A DNA stretch of 64,000 nucleotides, taken from contig NW_017804021.1 in NCBI RefSeq assembly GCF_001625305.1, positions 2,493,144 through 2,557,143 of the forward strand. Direction: 5' to 3'. The stretch is from Branchiostoma belcheri. Lineage: Eukaryota; Chordata; Leptocardii; Amphioxiformes; Branchiostomatidae. The notes under the pieces are model-generated. The model made no database searches and was not told where the DNA came from. It saw nothing but the letters and a program-made list of their open reading frames with translations. Below are positions 34,569-45,720 of this stretch, piece by piece. Numbering within the stretch: the first letter of the stretch is position 1; each line of letters starts with the position of its first letter. The position numbers were made by a program, and so were the translations under genes.

Positions 34569-34639
34569 TAGCAGCGGGTGGTTTCGATCCACCGACCTCT
34601 GGGTCCGGACCCAGCACGCTTCCTCTGCGCCACGCTGCT
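34569..34639 (-). tRNA. initiator-tRNA-Met-like tRNA with altered anticodon loop
   Basis: The minus strand folds as a cloverleaf: acceptor AGCAGCG/CGCTGCT, D arm GCGC..GCGT, anticodon stem CTGGG/CCCAG, variable AGGTC, T arm GGTGG-ATCGAAA-CCACC, discriminator A. Apart from the anticodon loop this is animal initiator tRNA-Met, including the TCGAAA T loop; differences in acceptor and T stems are paired compensations. The anticodon loop is TCCGGA, six bases instead of CCCATAA, so the anticodon CAT is gone (CGG if positions 34-36 are counted from the 5' side), and total length is 71 rather than 72. CTTTTC and an eight-T run follow downstream as possible Pol III stops. Either a tRNA pseudogene or a reassigned tRNA. 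Confidence 0.75.
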
Positions 34640-35760
34640 CGTCTCATCCGCAAAAATAATCAATAAACAAGGAAAACTAAAACTTACGGAGAGAAGAAAA
34701 CTGTCTTCACAACTTTGGGCTCACTAGTACCTCACTAGTACACTAGGCTCCTTAACTCTTCTTTGCCTTCTTGTGATTGCTTGTTGGAATTAAAACAACA
34801 ACTCTTCTTTGTATGAAAAGAAACAATAATTGAAACAAAAATGGAATAAAATTGAAAAAAAATGTGGTATAACAACAGGTAGTACCAATACAAGATTGTC
34901 TCTTTAAAGTTTAAATTCAACACAAAGAAGTTCTCTCACCTAGATTTCAGCATGTACTTTTCAACTATTTAAAAAAGGTGACTGGACAGTTTCTTCATGT
35001 ACAAATGACTTTATATAACATGAATTATAAGTTCTGAGTTCTGATACGTATCAAGGAGTGCGATGGTTCTTCAACAATGATTACCTACAAATGCAAAACA
35101 ATCTGCATGAAGTACCCTCTAATGCACAATTATTGCAGAACGGATTATGTCATGTCGCGCATTAATCTTAACCTAAGCACTTCCCTAACGGGATTCTTCA
35201 CGCCTGCTTAGGCCACTTATATATCGCTCCGCCTCAGGGAATATACCGACGCTGATTGGCTATCAGTTGGTCACGTGGGGGTTGATAATAGCGATAATAC
35301 CCGGGGACAGATAAACACGTTGCCAGTAAGATTATCACAGTTAAAACTGCTGTATATGACAGGATAATCATTAAGTATCCTGTTATAGCCAGGAATAAAG
35401 TTTAAAGACACACCGCCTTGTTCTTATTGGTCATAATGAACAGTTAGTCATTGAACGCATTTGGCTGATCTTACATAATTACGATTAGAACAAGAAAGGT
35501 AACATTTGAAAAGCAAATACATTATTTCATACCTTCTTCATACTTCTAGCCTAACAAACTACTACTCTATTCTCACTCGAAGACACTCATATATATGGTG
35601 ACCAGCCACTCCGACTCTGTCCTGCCACTTGCTACATAATGTAACCAAACACCACAGGGTGTCTGCTACAGCACCAGTTACCACGGCGACAGCCGTTTGG
35701 TCCAGGTCACTGACCTTAGTTGTTAATAAGAAAAAACGGACCAAAAACAACACTGAATAG
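34640..35760. other. no gene; GATA-motif cluster
   Basis: AT-rich. At 35283-35368 six GATA-type motifs (GATAAT, AGATAA, TTATC) lie within 90 bases, just downstream of a TCACGTGG at 35272. This could be an enhancer or chance in AT-rich DNA. Confidence 0.35.
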
Positions 35761-35761
35761 G

Positions 35762-35817
35762 AAAGTTCTTTTCATCACAACCATTTATTTGGTTAATGGT
35801 TGTGATGAAAGAACTTT
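35762..35817. repeat. near-perfect 23-bp hairpin
   Basis: AAAGTTCTTTTCATCACAAC.. (35762-35785) is followed after a 9-base loop by its complement (35795-35817), with a single extra T in the left arm. This is more regular than a microRNA precursor. Confidence 0.9.
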
Positions 35818-36195
35818 GCTAGTCAGTCGTTTACCAACCTGATGAAATTATTTACGGATAAAAACAACAAGTTTTCCTACTGCGAAGGTAGCATAATACC
35901 AGCTGACGAGAACTTGAGTTTATTTTGCGCGCGCCCGATGATAAAGAGTAACATGTTGCGGTTATGGACCTTGTCTTGTTGTACAGGTAATTTTCCAGAT
36001 GAGTTACTGCAGTTCATAAGACGAAGCGACGTTAATTAGCTTTAAACCGAAATGTTTAAGATTGACGCCGTTAATAAGCAGGGATGGTTTCTGGGACAGG
36101 CTTGTAAATCTCCTGCCGTGGAAAACTGGAACCAACTTCCACCCCCCTCCCACCCTCCGGCCCACTCATGCACAGCTAAGGAAACCACAACACCT
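35818..36195. other. no gene recognised
   Basis: Undistinguished sequence up to hairpin cluster 4. Confidence 0.5.
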
Positions 36196-36452
36196 ATCGT
36201 GTCCAGAACTGTGCCTGTCTAGTTCTATGCCTGAATGGGTTAGGGTTAGGATCAGGCACGGTTCTGGATAGTCTCTATTGTACCCAGAACCGTGCCTATC
36301 TAGTTCTATGCCTGAATGGGTTAGGGTTAGGATCAGGCACGGTTCTGGATAGTCTCCGCGCATCTTAGAACGTAGATTTCCCCAGGGCACGGTTCTGGAT
36401 ACGCGTGGACTATCCAGAACCGTGCCTGAGCATGGTTCTGGATGCGATACAC
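36196..36452. repeat. hairpin repeat cluster 4
   Basis: Two full 81-bp units with GGGTTAGGGTTAGG loops, followed by the longer module tagaacgtagatttcccc..ggcacggttctggatacgcgtgg..gagcatggttctggat. Confidence 0.92.
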
Positions 36453-37124
36453 ATCCTTGTTAGACACTGTCTTATCCACCATAAGTTTCACGACAGAGAC
36501 GTATAATAGCACTTGATGTTTCAGTTGATGCATTTTATTCTATGCCCTTTTCCTTTGGTACTATGTTCAATAGTCGTTGCCATACTTTGTACCAGACATA
36601 ACTGTCACTCAATAAAGCTATTCATTCAGCTACCTTGTGACGAAAAAGGTTGTAGACCCTTCTTCACTGGTCGGTTCTATTATAGCCTTGATAAAAATCC
36701 TACCGCTTCAGCCTGGGGAATGTGGGTTTATGGAGTAACTACTCACAATTTACGGCCTAGCCTTATTATGCCGAGAGTGGGTTACTCTTTCCTGTACAGG
36801 TTTATCTGGTCCAGAACAAGGAAATCAGGACGTTTGAATCCATTTTACAGGCCCTCGCCGTGGACGGAAAGGGTAAAATTTCTTTGAAGGATTTGAAAAC
36901 TACAAATCGTTACACAGAGCGGCGGTTTTGTAAATAACTATGGAGTAAAATCAAATTGTACCAAATGAGAAATTGAGCCTTTCGTCGGCTTTTCGACATC
37001 CAATAAAGGTCTGAATTCCCGCCATTAATTATCCGTAATTTGCGCACATTTACTCCCAAGGATTCATCTTACAAAATGAAAGTTGCTCGCTGCCGCCGTA
37101 ATTCCTGGCCTCGCCGCTCTAACA
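36453..37124. other. no gene recognised
   Basis: A 124-residue plus-strand frame at 36513-36887 has no recognisable domain, no homologous look and no splice context; treated as chance. Confidence 0.45.
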
Positions 37125-37538
37125 TTAAGGCCACACCGAGTTAGTTTTATGGATGACATCCACGCGGGCATTGATTTTCGCCTGTTCTCAAAAAAAAAAA
37201 AAAAAAAAGACCACGTCCACCGTGGCTCTGGCCTGGCTCTAGGCCTGGGCAGTTCATGTTAGTTAGCGACAATACGGAGCCGGGCACCCAGGCTACCGAA
37301 GCTCCGCGACTTAAGAACTCAGTACATACGTACAGTGCCGACTCATAAATTCCTCAAAAAGGCTTGTCGTATACTCGTACGTCGCTAAGTACTGCCGCAA
37401 ATTCACAATACCAGCTTTGTATTCCTGTGGTTTAGTAGCACTTTTATTTTTGTCCGGAATTTTTTTTATTCGCCCGCGCGCACTAGTTTGGAGGTCTTCA
37501 GAGGATGCCATCCATACAATTGCGTCTGTGTGGCCTAA
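37125..37538. mobile_element. about 414-bp element with TTAAGGCCACAC termini
   Basis: Ends TTAAGGCCACAC and GTGTGGCCTAA are inverted. Subterminal ttatggatgacatcc and ggatgccatcc also pair. It contains an A18 run and ttcgcccgcgcgcactagtttgg. A second copy is at 51059-51468. Confidence 0.8.
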
Positions 37539-37708
37539 GCTTCACTCACGGCGGAGTCGGGAAATTTACGATTTTAATAACCGAGCGGTTATCTGTGACC
37601 AGAGCCTAGCGCGCCGGTACAGATAACAGCAGCCGCTCCGAGCTACCGACGCGCGCCGAGTTTATACAGGCCGCTTTTGTGAGCCATTCTCCTCTTCAGA
37701 GCCGCATC

Positions 37709-37902
37709 TAGTCTCCTGCAGGCCTTTCTACGGGGTGAATAAATCGTAGAAGTCGGCCTAAAAGGGTATTAATTGGCCAGAGAAGGTGACCGGCGGGGAA
37801 ATGGAGCTTCTCTGGCCGGCTACCTTCTCTGGCCAATTAATACCCTTTTTAGGCCGATTCCTACGATTTATTCACCCTGCAAAAGAAGTCTGGTGGAGAC
37901 TA
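37709..37902. mobile_element. TAGTCTCC...GGAGACTA fold-back element
   Basis: Long inverted arms (gaataaatcgtag, gtcggcctaaaa, gggtattaattggccagaga and complements) make an almost complete 194-bp hairpin. It is followed after five bases (gcatc) by the next element. Confidence 0.85.
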
Positions 37903-37907
37903 GCATC

Positions 37908-38123
37908 TAGCCTCCTTCAGACCTTTCTACGGGAACACGGGTCGTAGAATTCGGCAAGAAAGAGAGTAAAATTGGCCAAGGGAGTCCGGCCGCGGGGAGG
38001 TAGTTTCTTTCCCTGCGCGGCCAGTCAAACCTACAAGGCGGCCAAACTCCCCTGGCCAATTTTACTCTGTTTTTTGCCAAATTCTATGATCCGTATTCCC
38101 GTAGAAAGGCCTGGTGGAGGCTA
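37908..38123. mobile_element. TAGCCTCC...GGAGGCTA fold-back element
   Basis: A 216-bp element with terminal arms sharing tttctacggg and cccgtagaaag, and inner arms gtaaaattggcca / tggccaattttac. Same end sequence as the copies at 54360 and 61308. Confidence 0.85.
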
Positions 38124-38156
38124 GCCCCCTTTAGACCTTTCTACGGGAATACGGAC

Positions 38157-38340
38157 CGTAGCAGGCTTATAGAACTGTGGGTTTGGTGATCTTCGGCTGT
38201 TTTCTGATTAGTCCAGTTCTTAAAACGGGGGTAATTCAACCAGGCCGGCTATGTTGTCTATATGCAATAAAAAAGAGTACATAAAAGCACCCAAAGACCA
38301 TGAAGACCCCCAAAACCCCCAGTTTTTGGCATGCTGTGAC
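38157..38340 (+). mobile_element. about 180-bp dispersed repeat, copy A
   Basis: cgtagcaggcttatagaactg..cccccagtttttggcatgct. An inverted copy of the whole segment is at 49883-50064. The two ends pair weakly (ctgtgggtttgg / ccaaaaactggggg), so it is probably a small transposon. Confidence 0.75.
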
Positions 38341-38650
38341 GCACGTCAAGTTACGAGCCGCCTTTGTGACTCATTCTTTCCACTCCAGCCACGCCGACGT
38401 CGCTGTCAAAACAGCCTTTTCCGGACCGTTTCGTCTGTTTTTCTTTCCGCAGTTCCGGTTTGGTTCGGCGGGAAGAATCGGTCGGGCTTTGCCGTAACGG
38501 CCCTCCTGCGGATTGATATGTCCCGCGGGAGGTGTGAAACGGACTTGCCCAATGAAGCCTGATTACTCAGCCGCGCGTGTATCTCCGCCCAGATCAGCGC
38601 GCGACATGAAGAGGGACTACCTCATGTGCTAACGAGGTGCCCGGATGGGG

Positions 38651-38690
38651 TAGCCTCTACCAGGCTTCGGGAGGCGGCTGGAAAGAGTAA
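38651..38690. mobile_element. left-end fragment of the TAGCCTC fold-back family
   Basis: tagcctctaccaggcttcgg continues for 40 bases and is then cut off by hairpin cluster 5 at aatcctaaccct. Confidence 0.8.
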
Positions 38691-38998
38691 AATCCTAACC
38701 CTAACTAATTCAGACGTAGAACTAGATAGACACGGTTCTGGACGAAATAGACTATCCAGAACCGTGCCTGATCCTAACCCTAACCCATTCAGGCATAGAA
38801 CTAGGTAGGTACGGTTCTGGATACAATAGAGACTATCCAGAACCGTGCCTGATCCTAACCCTAACCCATTCAGGCATAGAACTAGCTATAGATAGGTACA
38901 GTTCTGGATACAATAGAGACTATCCAGAACCGTGCCTGATCCTAAACCTAACCCATTCAGGCATAGAACCAGATAGTCACGGTTCTGGATCCGATACC
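38691..38998. repeat. hairpin repeat cluster 5
   Basis: Three to four units in the orientation with cctaaccctaaccca in the loop. Confidence 0.93.
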
Positions 38999-40080
38999 CC
39001 CAATTTCCCCTCCATCCACATCATGAATATCTCTATCAGTGAAACTCTAATTCTATCCTTTGTCTTCCCTTCTCCCTTCCGTTCGCCCTGCCGAAAGTCT
39101 GTATGACTTTTCTTATCTGTAAATTTCCAATATTAAAGTCCGCGCGTCGAGCTTTATTCTTAATGAACGATGTCCGAGATAAACAGCTGAGTTATGGAAC
39201 CATTAAAAACCCGCGCGGAAGTTACAGTTATGCCGGTTTGGAACGCGGAGGTATTTCTGGTGCATAATCCCGCATGAGCTTCAATCCCGGTAATTTATTG
39301 GTCACTCAAGAAGGCCCAACAACATAATATGGAAACGCGAAACTAGTACACCACAAATACTAAAACATTCTCTCGAATTTCGCGAATTCGGTAGTATTTA
39401 TGTGGTACGATTGCAGAATTAAGGAATGCGTAATGGCTATTGCAAATACCGGGTATTTCTAGTACATAATCCAACATTCTCTTGAATTCAGGTATTTTAT
39501 AGATCCGGCTTTATAATTCAGGACTGCCTTGGCTATTGCAAAAGAGCACGGAGAGGTAAAAAATGCTCAAAGAGGACAATGAACTCGAAATACCGGGTAT
39601 TTTTAGTACATGATCCAACATTCTTCTGTATTTCCGTATATTTTGGTACGCAACATAACAATATTCAAAACTGCCAAACTACTTTTTAATATTGCAAAAG
39701 ACTGGAAACGTAAAAACTGCAGAAGAGTGCAATGAACTCAAAATACATGAGTATTACTATCTAGCAGAGTACCAACAGTCACACATCCAATGGTGACTTG
39801 ATGGCCGGCAGAATAGATCTCAATAATGGAATGGTGCAGTTCGGTTGTTAAAATGGCATTTCAGTACCGTGGAGAGGTGAGGGTATGGCAGAGAATGGGT
39901 ATTATAATGATGTCCCAAATGTACCTAAAGCTCGGTAACTTGTAAATGGCCTAAATACGCAGGAAGTTTCGCTGTTTTTTCTTACATGTTCTTGGAAACA
40001 AAGCGCGACGAAATCCCGTCCAAATCTCGCACCGGGAAGCGAAATCTCGCGGGATCTCGCAACGCCGCCTTTTCCCGCCT
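38999..40080. repeat. diverged repeats, no gene
   Basis: Recurring ggtatttctagtacataatccaacattctcttgaatt-like segments at about 39249, 39450 and 39598 suggest an old tandem repeat of roughly 150-200 bp. No coding feature. Confidence 0.5.
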
Positions 40081-40960
40081 AGCCTCTGACCCAGGCGTCT
40101 CTGGGTGGTCATTAATGAGAAAACGAGAACCACTTCTCGCGATAAATGAATACTTAGGATTAGCCTGTGACCCAGCCTTTTCAGGGTGGTCATTAATGGG
40201 AAAGAGAGGACCACTTCTCGCGATAAATGAAGTCCCAAGATTAGCCTGTGACCCAGCCTTTTCAGGGTGGTCATTAATGGGAAAGAGAGGACCACTTCTC
40301 GCGATAAATGAATACTTGGGATTAGCCTGTGACCCAGCCTTTTCAGGGTGGTCATTAATGGAAAAGAGAGGACCAGTTCTCGCGATAAATGAATACCTGG
40401 GATTAGCCTGTGACCCAGCCTTTTCAGGGTGGTCATTAATGGAAAAGCGAGAACCAGTTCTCGCGATAAATGAATACTTGGGATTAGCCTGTGACCCAGG
40501 CGTCTCAGGGTGGTCATTATTGGGAAAGAGAGAACCACTTCTAGCGATAAATGAAGTCCCAAGATTAGCCTGTGACCCAGGCGTCTCAGGGTGGTCATTA
40601 ATGGGAAAGAGAGAACCACTTCTCGCGATAAATGAATACCTGAGATTAGGCTGTGACCCAGCCTTCTCAGGGTGGTCATTAATGGGAAAGAGAGAACCAC
40701 TTCTCGCGATACTTGAGATTAGCCTGTGACCCAGCCTTTTCAGGGTGGTCGTTAATAAGAAAGAGAGAACCACTTCTCGCATTAAATGAATACTTGGGAT
40801 TAGCCTGTGGCCCAGCCTTTTCAGGGTGGTCGTTATTGGGAAAGAAAAGACCGCTCTACTTGCGCTAAATGAAGCCCTAAGGGTAGCCTGAGACCCAGAC
40901 TTCTAAGGGTGGGCATAACGATGAAGCGAGGACAATTTCTCCCGCTAACTGAGGCCTCAA
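40081..40960. repeat. 81-bp satellite with three open frames
   Basis: Ten or so units of 81 bp (gggtggtcattaatgggaaa, ccacttctcgcgataaatga, ttagcctgtgacccag), each with a TCTCGCGA palindrome. Because 81 is a multiple of three, one plus and two minus frames stay open for about 250 codons. The predicted peptides merely repeat a 27-residue unit and look non-genic. Units decay from about 40850 to 41240. Confidence 0.93.
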
Positions 40961-41368
40961 TTGTAACCTGGGATCTAGGCTTCTCAGGGTGGCAGTACAG
41001 AAAGGTAAAGACGCTAAACTAGCGCTAAATGAAGCTTCGAAGCCCTAAGGGTAGCCTGAAACCCAGACTTCTAAGGGTTGATACGCTCGCTGAGAAAAGC
41101 CTGGGTTCTAGCCTAAACCTAGGCTTTTCTCGGTAGGCGTAGCAGGAAAGTGAAGCTCTAAATGAAGCCCCCAAGGGTAGCCTGTGACCCAGTTTTCCAC
41201 CGGTGACAGTAACAGGAAAGTAAGGACCGCTCTACGCACTTTAAATGACGCCCCGAGGGTCCGCTAAACGCTTCCCCTGTGTGTAGTTACCGCTTGTAAC
41301 GTCTCGCTCGGGCGGTTCTGGTAAAGCTGTGGAGAGATATCACAGGCCTCCTGCTAGTGCTTACCGTT

Positions 41369-41770
41369 CCGTTTCCTATTCCAGATGGTAGATTTCGGCA
41401 TGTATTCGTTTCGAGGACAGGGATTATGTGTGAAAATCGCACGGTTCTCTTCCAATTCTGACGCAAATAGGGTCTGTCAGATACCAACCCATCGGACCCA
41501 TTTGTGTTTCTACTCTTGGTAGCATTTCTGAGCGACTGTGACTGCAAACGGCTCGTTCTTATTGCTCCGTTTCCTCCTCCCGATGGTAGATTTCGCCATA
41601 AAGTCGTTTCGAGGACAGGGACTATGTGTGAAAATCGGGCGGTTGTGTGGATGGTTCTTAACCGATTCTGATACAAAAATAGATTTGTAGGGTATGTCAG
41701 ATACGGACCAGTTTGTGTTTCGAGTTTTCTTAACGTTTCTGAGCGACTTTGACTACAGACGGTTGGGTTA
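41369..41770. repeat. 201-bp tandem duplication
   Basis: gctccgtttcctnntccngatgg..gtttcgaggacaggga..tatgtgtgaaaatcg occurs at 41366 and 41566 and continues to about 41770. Confidence 0.85.
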
Positions 41771-42599
41771 TAAAGTACAGATTGCCTATGTCCATTTTGG
41801 TCTTCTGTCTAAACAGAATGGTGAGTAGGAAAATAGGGACCGCGCCTAGGACAAATCTACGTTCTTGGATGCGCGGAGACTATCCATTACATATTCACTC
41901 ATTTTGTACGATTTACAGTATGGTCTAAAACTTTTTGTATTGGAAACGGACGAAAATTTATGCGCGCGGGGATGTCATCCATATAATCAAATCAGCCTGG
42001 CCTTATACAGACTTCCCCGCGCGGCATAACTGATTGCCCTTCATTAGAGGCACGGCATAGTTCTGAGATGATTGACGCTGACGCGGAGTCATTAGCTTCT
42101 CTTTTATCGTTCAGAAACTCATTTGGAGCCGGCCGATCACGCACCCATCACGTGACGATCACGCCGCCCGTAAAGCCGACTCCTGATTGGGCGCGTGCCG
42201 ATCACGTGACGATCACGTCCGGGATCGCGTCATCCTGATTGGACGAGACAGTCCGTCAGTTCTAATTAAGTTCGGAGACGCGAGGCTCCGCATGGGGATT
42301 TGGGAGATAATGCTTCCCGGCGTAATTGATTCTGAGCACCGTTTACTCCAAAGTTCCGACGTTTTAAGCGGGGACTTGTAGACAAAGGGCGGAGGTAATT
42401 AAGACGAGACAGGATGTCTTCCCGGGACGTCTTATTGAATCTTCAGGCGCCACTGACGTATTTTAGAGGTCACGGAATGTCAGCTGGAGCGACAAGGTCA
42501 CGCAGGCAGGTCCCAGTCACCGCCCCGGGGCTTCATGGGAAAACTTTAGAACGGTCGGAAGCCGGCGGGACATTATAGGACATGTTTGGGAAGACAAAT
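41771..42599. other. no gene; short GATCACGTGA repeats
   Basis: A fragment of the hairpin family (caaatctacgttcttggatgcgcggagactatcca) is at 41852-41886. At 42131-42237, cgatcacg/cacgtgacgatcacg recurs four times. No coding feature. Confidence 0.5.
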
Positions 42600-42800
42600 A
42601 TTGTACCCAGAACTGCGCCTATTTGGTTCTACGCCTGAATGGGTTAGGGTTAGGATCAGGCATGGTTCTGGATAGTCTCTATTGTATCCAGAACCGTGCC
42701 TATCTAGTTCTACGCCTGAATGGGTTAGGGTTAGGATCAGGCACGGTTCTGGATAGTCTCCACATATCTAAGAATGTAGATTTGCCCTAAGTTTTGGATA
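42600..42800. repeat. hairpin repeat cluster 6
   Basis: Two units with GGGTTAGGGTTAGGATC loops and a tail module. Confidence 0.92.
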
Positions 42801-42989
42801 CAAGGCATATTACAATAGAAGACTTGCATACATGACGAGTTAGTAATGCATTTGAATTACAATGCGTGTCTGTCCTTGGTGCTGAACGTGCCGCTGTTGT
42901 GTGCTCTCCTGTTCTCTTTGCAAAAGCACGTCTGGTTTGTCCTTCGCAGTATCAGTTATGTTCACTAATAAATCAAGCACATCATATTT

Positions 42990-43143
42990 TCATGCCGCCA
43001 CTAACGCAGATCGAGGACAAACCCAAGAACGGACAATAGACAATTTCACCTGAGTTAAGTGAGCAAAGTGCCTTTGCAAGGGGCACGAGATCGGTGACAG
43101 GATTCGAACTCGGGACCACTTGGTCGTTACGCTACACAACCTT
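42990..43143 (-). mobile_element. tRNA-headed SINE, copy 1
   Basis: On the minus strand a tRNA-like head (A box TAGCGTAACG, B box GAGTTCGAATCC) is followed by a body with gatctcgtgccccttgcaaaggc and cacttaactcaggtg. It matches the copy at 53490-53672. Confidence 0.8.
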
Positions 43144-43970
43144 AGACCATGTTTCTCTTTACAATATCAACGTCAAATTATGTACCGCAGCTCATTGAAA
43201 CAACAGACATACCACCCATACGTGCTTGTATGACAAATGGTTACAGTGTGTGTGCTGAAAACGGTGCTTTCCCTTTGGCTCTCCACGAAATTACATCTAA
43301 GTCTTCCACTCAAAACTCATACGTTCTTTAATATATGAACGCCAAATTTTGTACCCAGGTTACTCCAACCCATGGTAAAACAGATATACCATCCCAGCTC
43401 TGACTTTGTGATAAATAGTTGCAGTGTGGGTCTGTCCTTGGTGCTGAAAATGGTGCTTTCCCCTCGGATCTCTACGAAAGTAATCTAACTCCAATATGAA
43501 GGCCAGATTTTGTACCCCGTTTACCCGGGCCTATGGCAACAACAGACACACCACCCAGGGCCTGCCCGTATGATAAATGCTTGCAGAGATACCCTATTTG
43601 ACGGATGGCATGTTGCGCCAGCTCCCAGCTCGCGTGCAGGCCGAGTAAAGCCGGAGGTCTGACGGAAAAAGATCAGCTGTGGCGGGGTGAACGGAAGGAC
43701 GCGACTTTTCCTGTAACCATCTGTCATACAAGCAGACCTGGATGGCATTTCTGTTTTTACCCCGGCCCATGGAGGTATGTCTGTTGTTAACCATTGGCCG
43801 GGGTAACTGTGGTGCAGAATTTGGCGTTGTCATTGTAAAGAGAAACGTGGTTATTTTGAACTTGAGTACATCTGGCAGGAAACCTCGGCTGTGGCGGGGT
43901 GAACGGAAGGACGCGACTTTTCCTGCAACCTTCTGTCATACAAGCAGCTGTTCTTACCATGAACCGTAAT
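43144..43970. repeat. complex direct and inverted repeats
   Basis: Segments with aacgccaaattttgtaccc..catggtaaaacagata..ccatcc recur at about 43168, 43338 and 43498 (period about 165). tggcggggtgaacggaagga..catacaagcag occurs at 43679 and 43892. 43770-43855 is inverted relative to 43150-43215. Confidence 0.75.
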
Positions 43971-43978
43971 AACTGCTA

Positions 43979-44146
43979 TAGCCTCTACCAGGCTTCGGGA
44001 GGCGGCTGGAAAGAGCAGAAATCGGACTAATAGAGAGATAACATGCCCGGGGCGGGGAGTTGGTCTGGTAGAGAAAACTGTTTGCCGCTCCCCGGCATGT
44101 TATCTCTTTATTTGGCCGATTTGTACTCTTCCCAGCTTTCCGTGCT
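43979..44146. mobile_element. TAGCCTC fold-back element, right end truncated
   Basis: Left end tagcctctaccaggcttcgg and inner arms agagagataacatgc / gcatgttatctct are present; the right terminal aagcctggtagaggcta is missing. Confidence 0.82.
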
Positions 44147-44198
44147 TTGTTTAGGCGTACAATGTTCTGTGGACGTGCCAATCAGACATGTCACTCAC

Positions 44199-44315
44199 AG
44201 TGACGTCATCAATCCCGACAGACACAGCGACGCCCTCGTGACGTCACCTATCCCGACAGACATAGCGGCGCCCCTCGTGACGTCACCTATCCCGGCAGAC
44301 ATAGCGGCGCCCCTC
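44199..44315. repeat. 39-bp tandem repeat with CRE-like TGACGTCA
   Basis: Three units contain gtgacgtca(c/t)c followed by atcccgacagacatagcggcg, so a palindromic TGACGTCA recurs every 38-39 bases (44206, 44239, 44277). Confidence 0.85.
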
Positions 44316-44479
44316 CGCCAAGCCGTCCCACTTTCCGCACGAAGGCGGCGATCACAGCCAATCTGGCGCACATGCCGAGATGTCGGCCAGATAAGGGACA
44401 GTCCAATATTGCCGGATGGGGGGGGGTCTTAGCGAGTGAGTCAAGTTTAGCAAGGCAACCTGAGATGGCGGACAGTACT

Positions 44480-44564
44480 ATAAGAGAGAGAGACAGAGGG
44501 GGGGGGGGCTCGGGTGGTGAGAGAGAGAGAAGAACACGCACACTGAGATAGAGAGGCAGAGAGT

Positions 44565-44600
<36 letters not shown>

Positions 44601-44680
44601 TACAGAGCGAGACAGAGAGAGACAGAGAGAGAAGGGCACACACACGCACACACACACCAACAAACACACACACACAACAA
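44480..44680. repeat. (GA)n and (CA)n simple repeats
   Basis: Impure (GA)n followed by (CA)n. Confidence 0.95.
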
Positions 44681-44827
44681 CATTAATTTACGACGTTACT
44701 GTGCAGTAGCGTGACTTGACGGTAGCCAGAGTGACAGCCGGGTATCCTACATGCGTGTAACGTGAGTGCGGGTAAGACTTTAGCACGCACCGCCGTCATA
44801 TATATCAGCTCTGTCCTGACGGCCGGA

Positions 44828-45385
44828 TCGTACCCAGAACTGTGCCTGTCTGGTTCTGTGCCTGAATGGGTTAGGGTTAGGATCAGGCACGGTTCTGGAT
44901 AGTCTTTATTGTACCCAGAACCGTGCCTATCTAGTTCTGTGCCTGAATGGGTTAGGGTTAGGATCAGGCACGGTTCTGGATAGTCTCTATTGTACCCAGA
45001 ACCCTGCCTATCTAGTTCTGTGCCTGAATGGGTTAGGGTTAGGATCAGGCACGGTTCTGGATAGTCTCTATTGTACCCAGAACCGTGCCTATCTAGTTCT
45101 ATGCCTGAATGGGTTAGGATCAGGCACGGTTCTGGATAGTCTTAATGTATTCAAGAACGTACATTTCCAATACATGGCCCAAGGCTGTTGTATCCAGAAC
45201 CGTCCGAATCTACGTTCTTGGATACGCGGAGACTATCCAGAACTGTGACTAATCCTAACCTTAACCAATCCAGGCCAACTACATAGGCACGGTTATGGAT
45301 AGTCCACGCGTATCCAGAACCGTGCCTGGGGTGAATCCACTTTTTTGGATACAACAGAGACTACTAGTATCCAGAACCGTTCCAT
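44828..45385. repeat. hairpin repeat cluster 7 (largest regular array)
   Basis: Four consecutive units; the right arms at 44880, 44961, 45042 and 45117 give periods 81, 81 and 75. They are followed by tail modules with caagaacgtac, acgttcttggatacgcgg and further arms to 45385. Confidence 0.95.
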
Positions 45386-45720
45386 TTAGTGTGTCAGTAG
45401 TCAAGGCATGACTGGGTTAATACCAAATGATAGAATGGAAACCGGTGTCACGTTGAAAAGGCTTGGCATTGAATCGCAATAGGACCAGGTAATAAATTGT
45501 ATTCTATGCAGGTCCGTGATAAAAGCGTCTCCAATGTTGTCACGAAGCCACCATGATAAAGCAGACAGTATCTGAGCAGGCATCGGGGCCGTGCGTGATT
45601 ATGTACAGTACGCTGCAGCCTGAATGCACCAGCAAGTTTGGAGAATGTCAAGGATTTTTCCTGAATATTGTTGAAGAGGTTATCAGTTAGTAGAATATTC
45701 CTTAATCAGTAACTCTTTTT

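Noticed and set aside
35762-35817. microRNA precursor
   Set aside because: The stem is too perfect and too short, with almost no bulges, and no flanking basal stem is seen.
36513-36887. 124-residue plus-strand frame
   Set aside because: No domain, no splice or promoter context, and surrounded by repeats.
39951-40782. Three frames of about 250 codons on both strands
   Set aside because: All are by-products of an 81-bp satellite with no stops; peptides are pure repeats without domain character.
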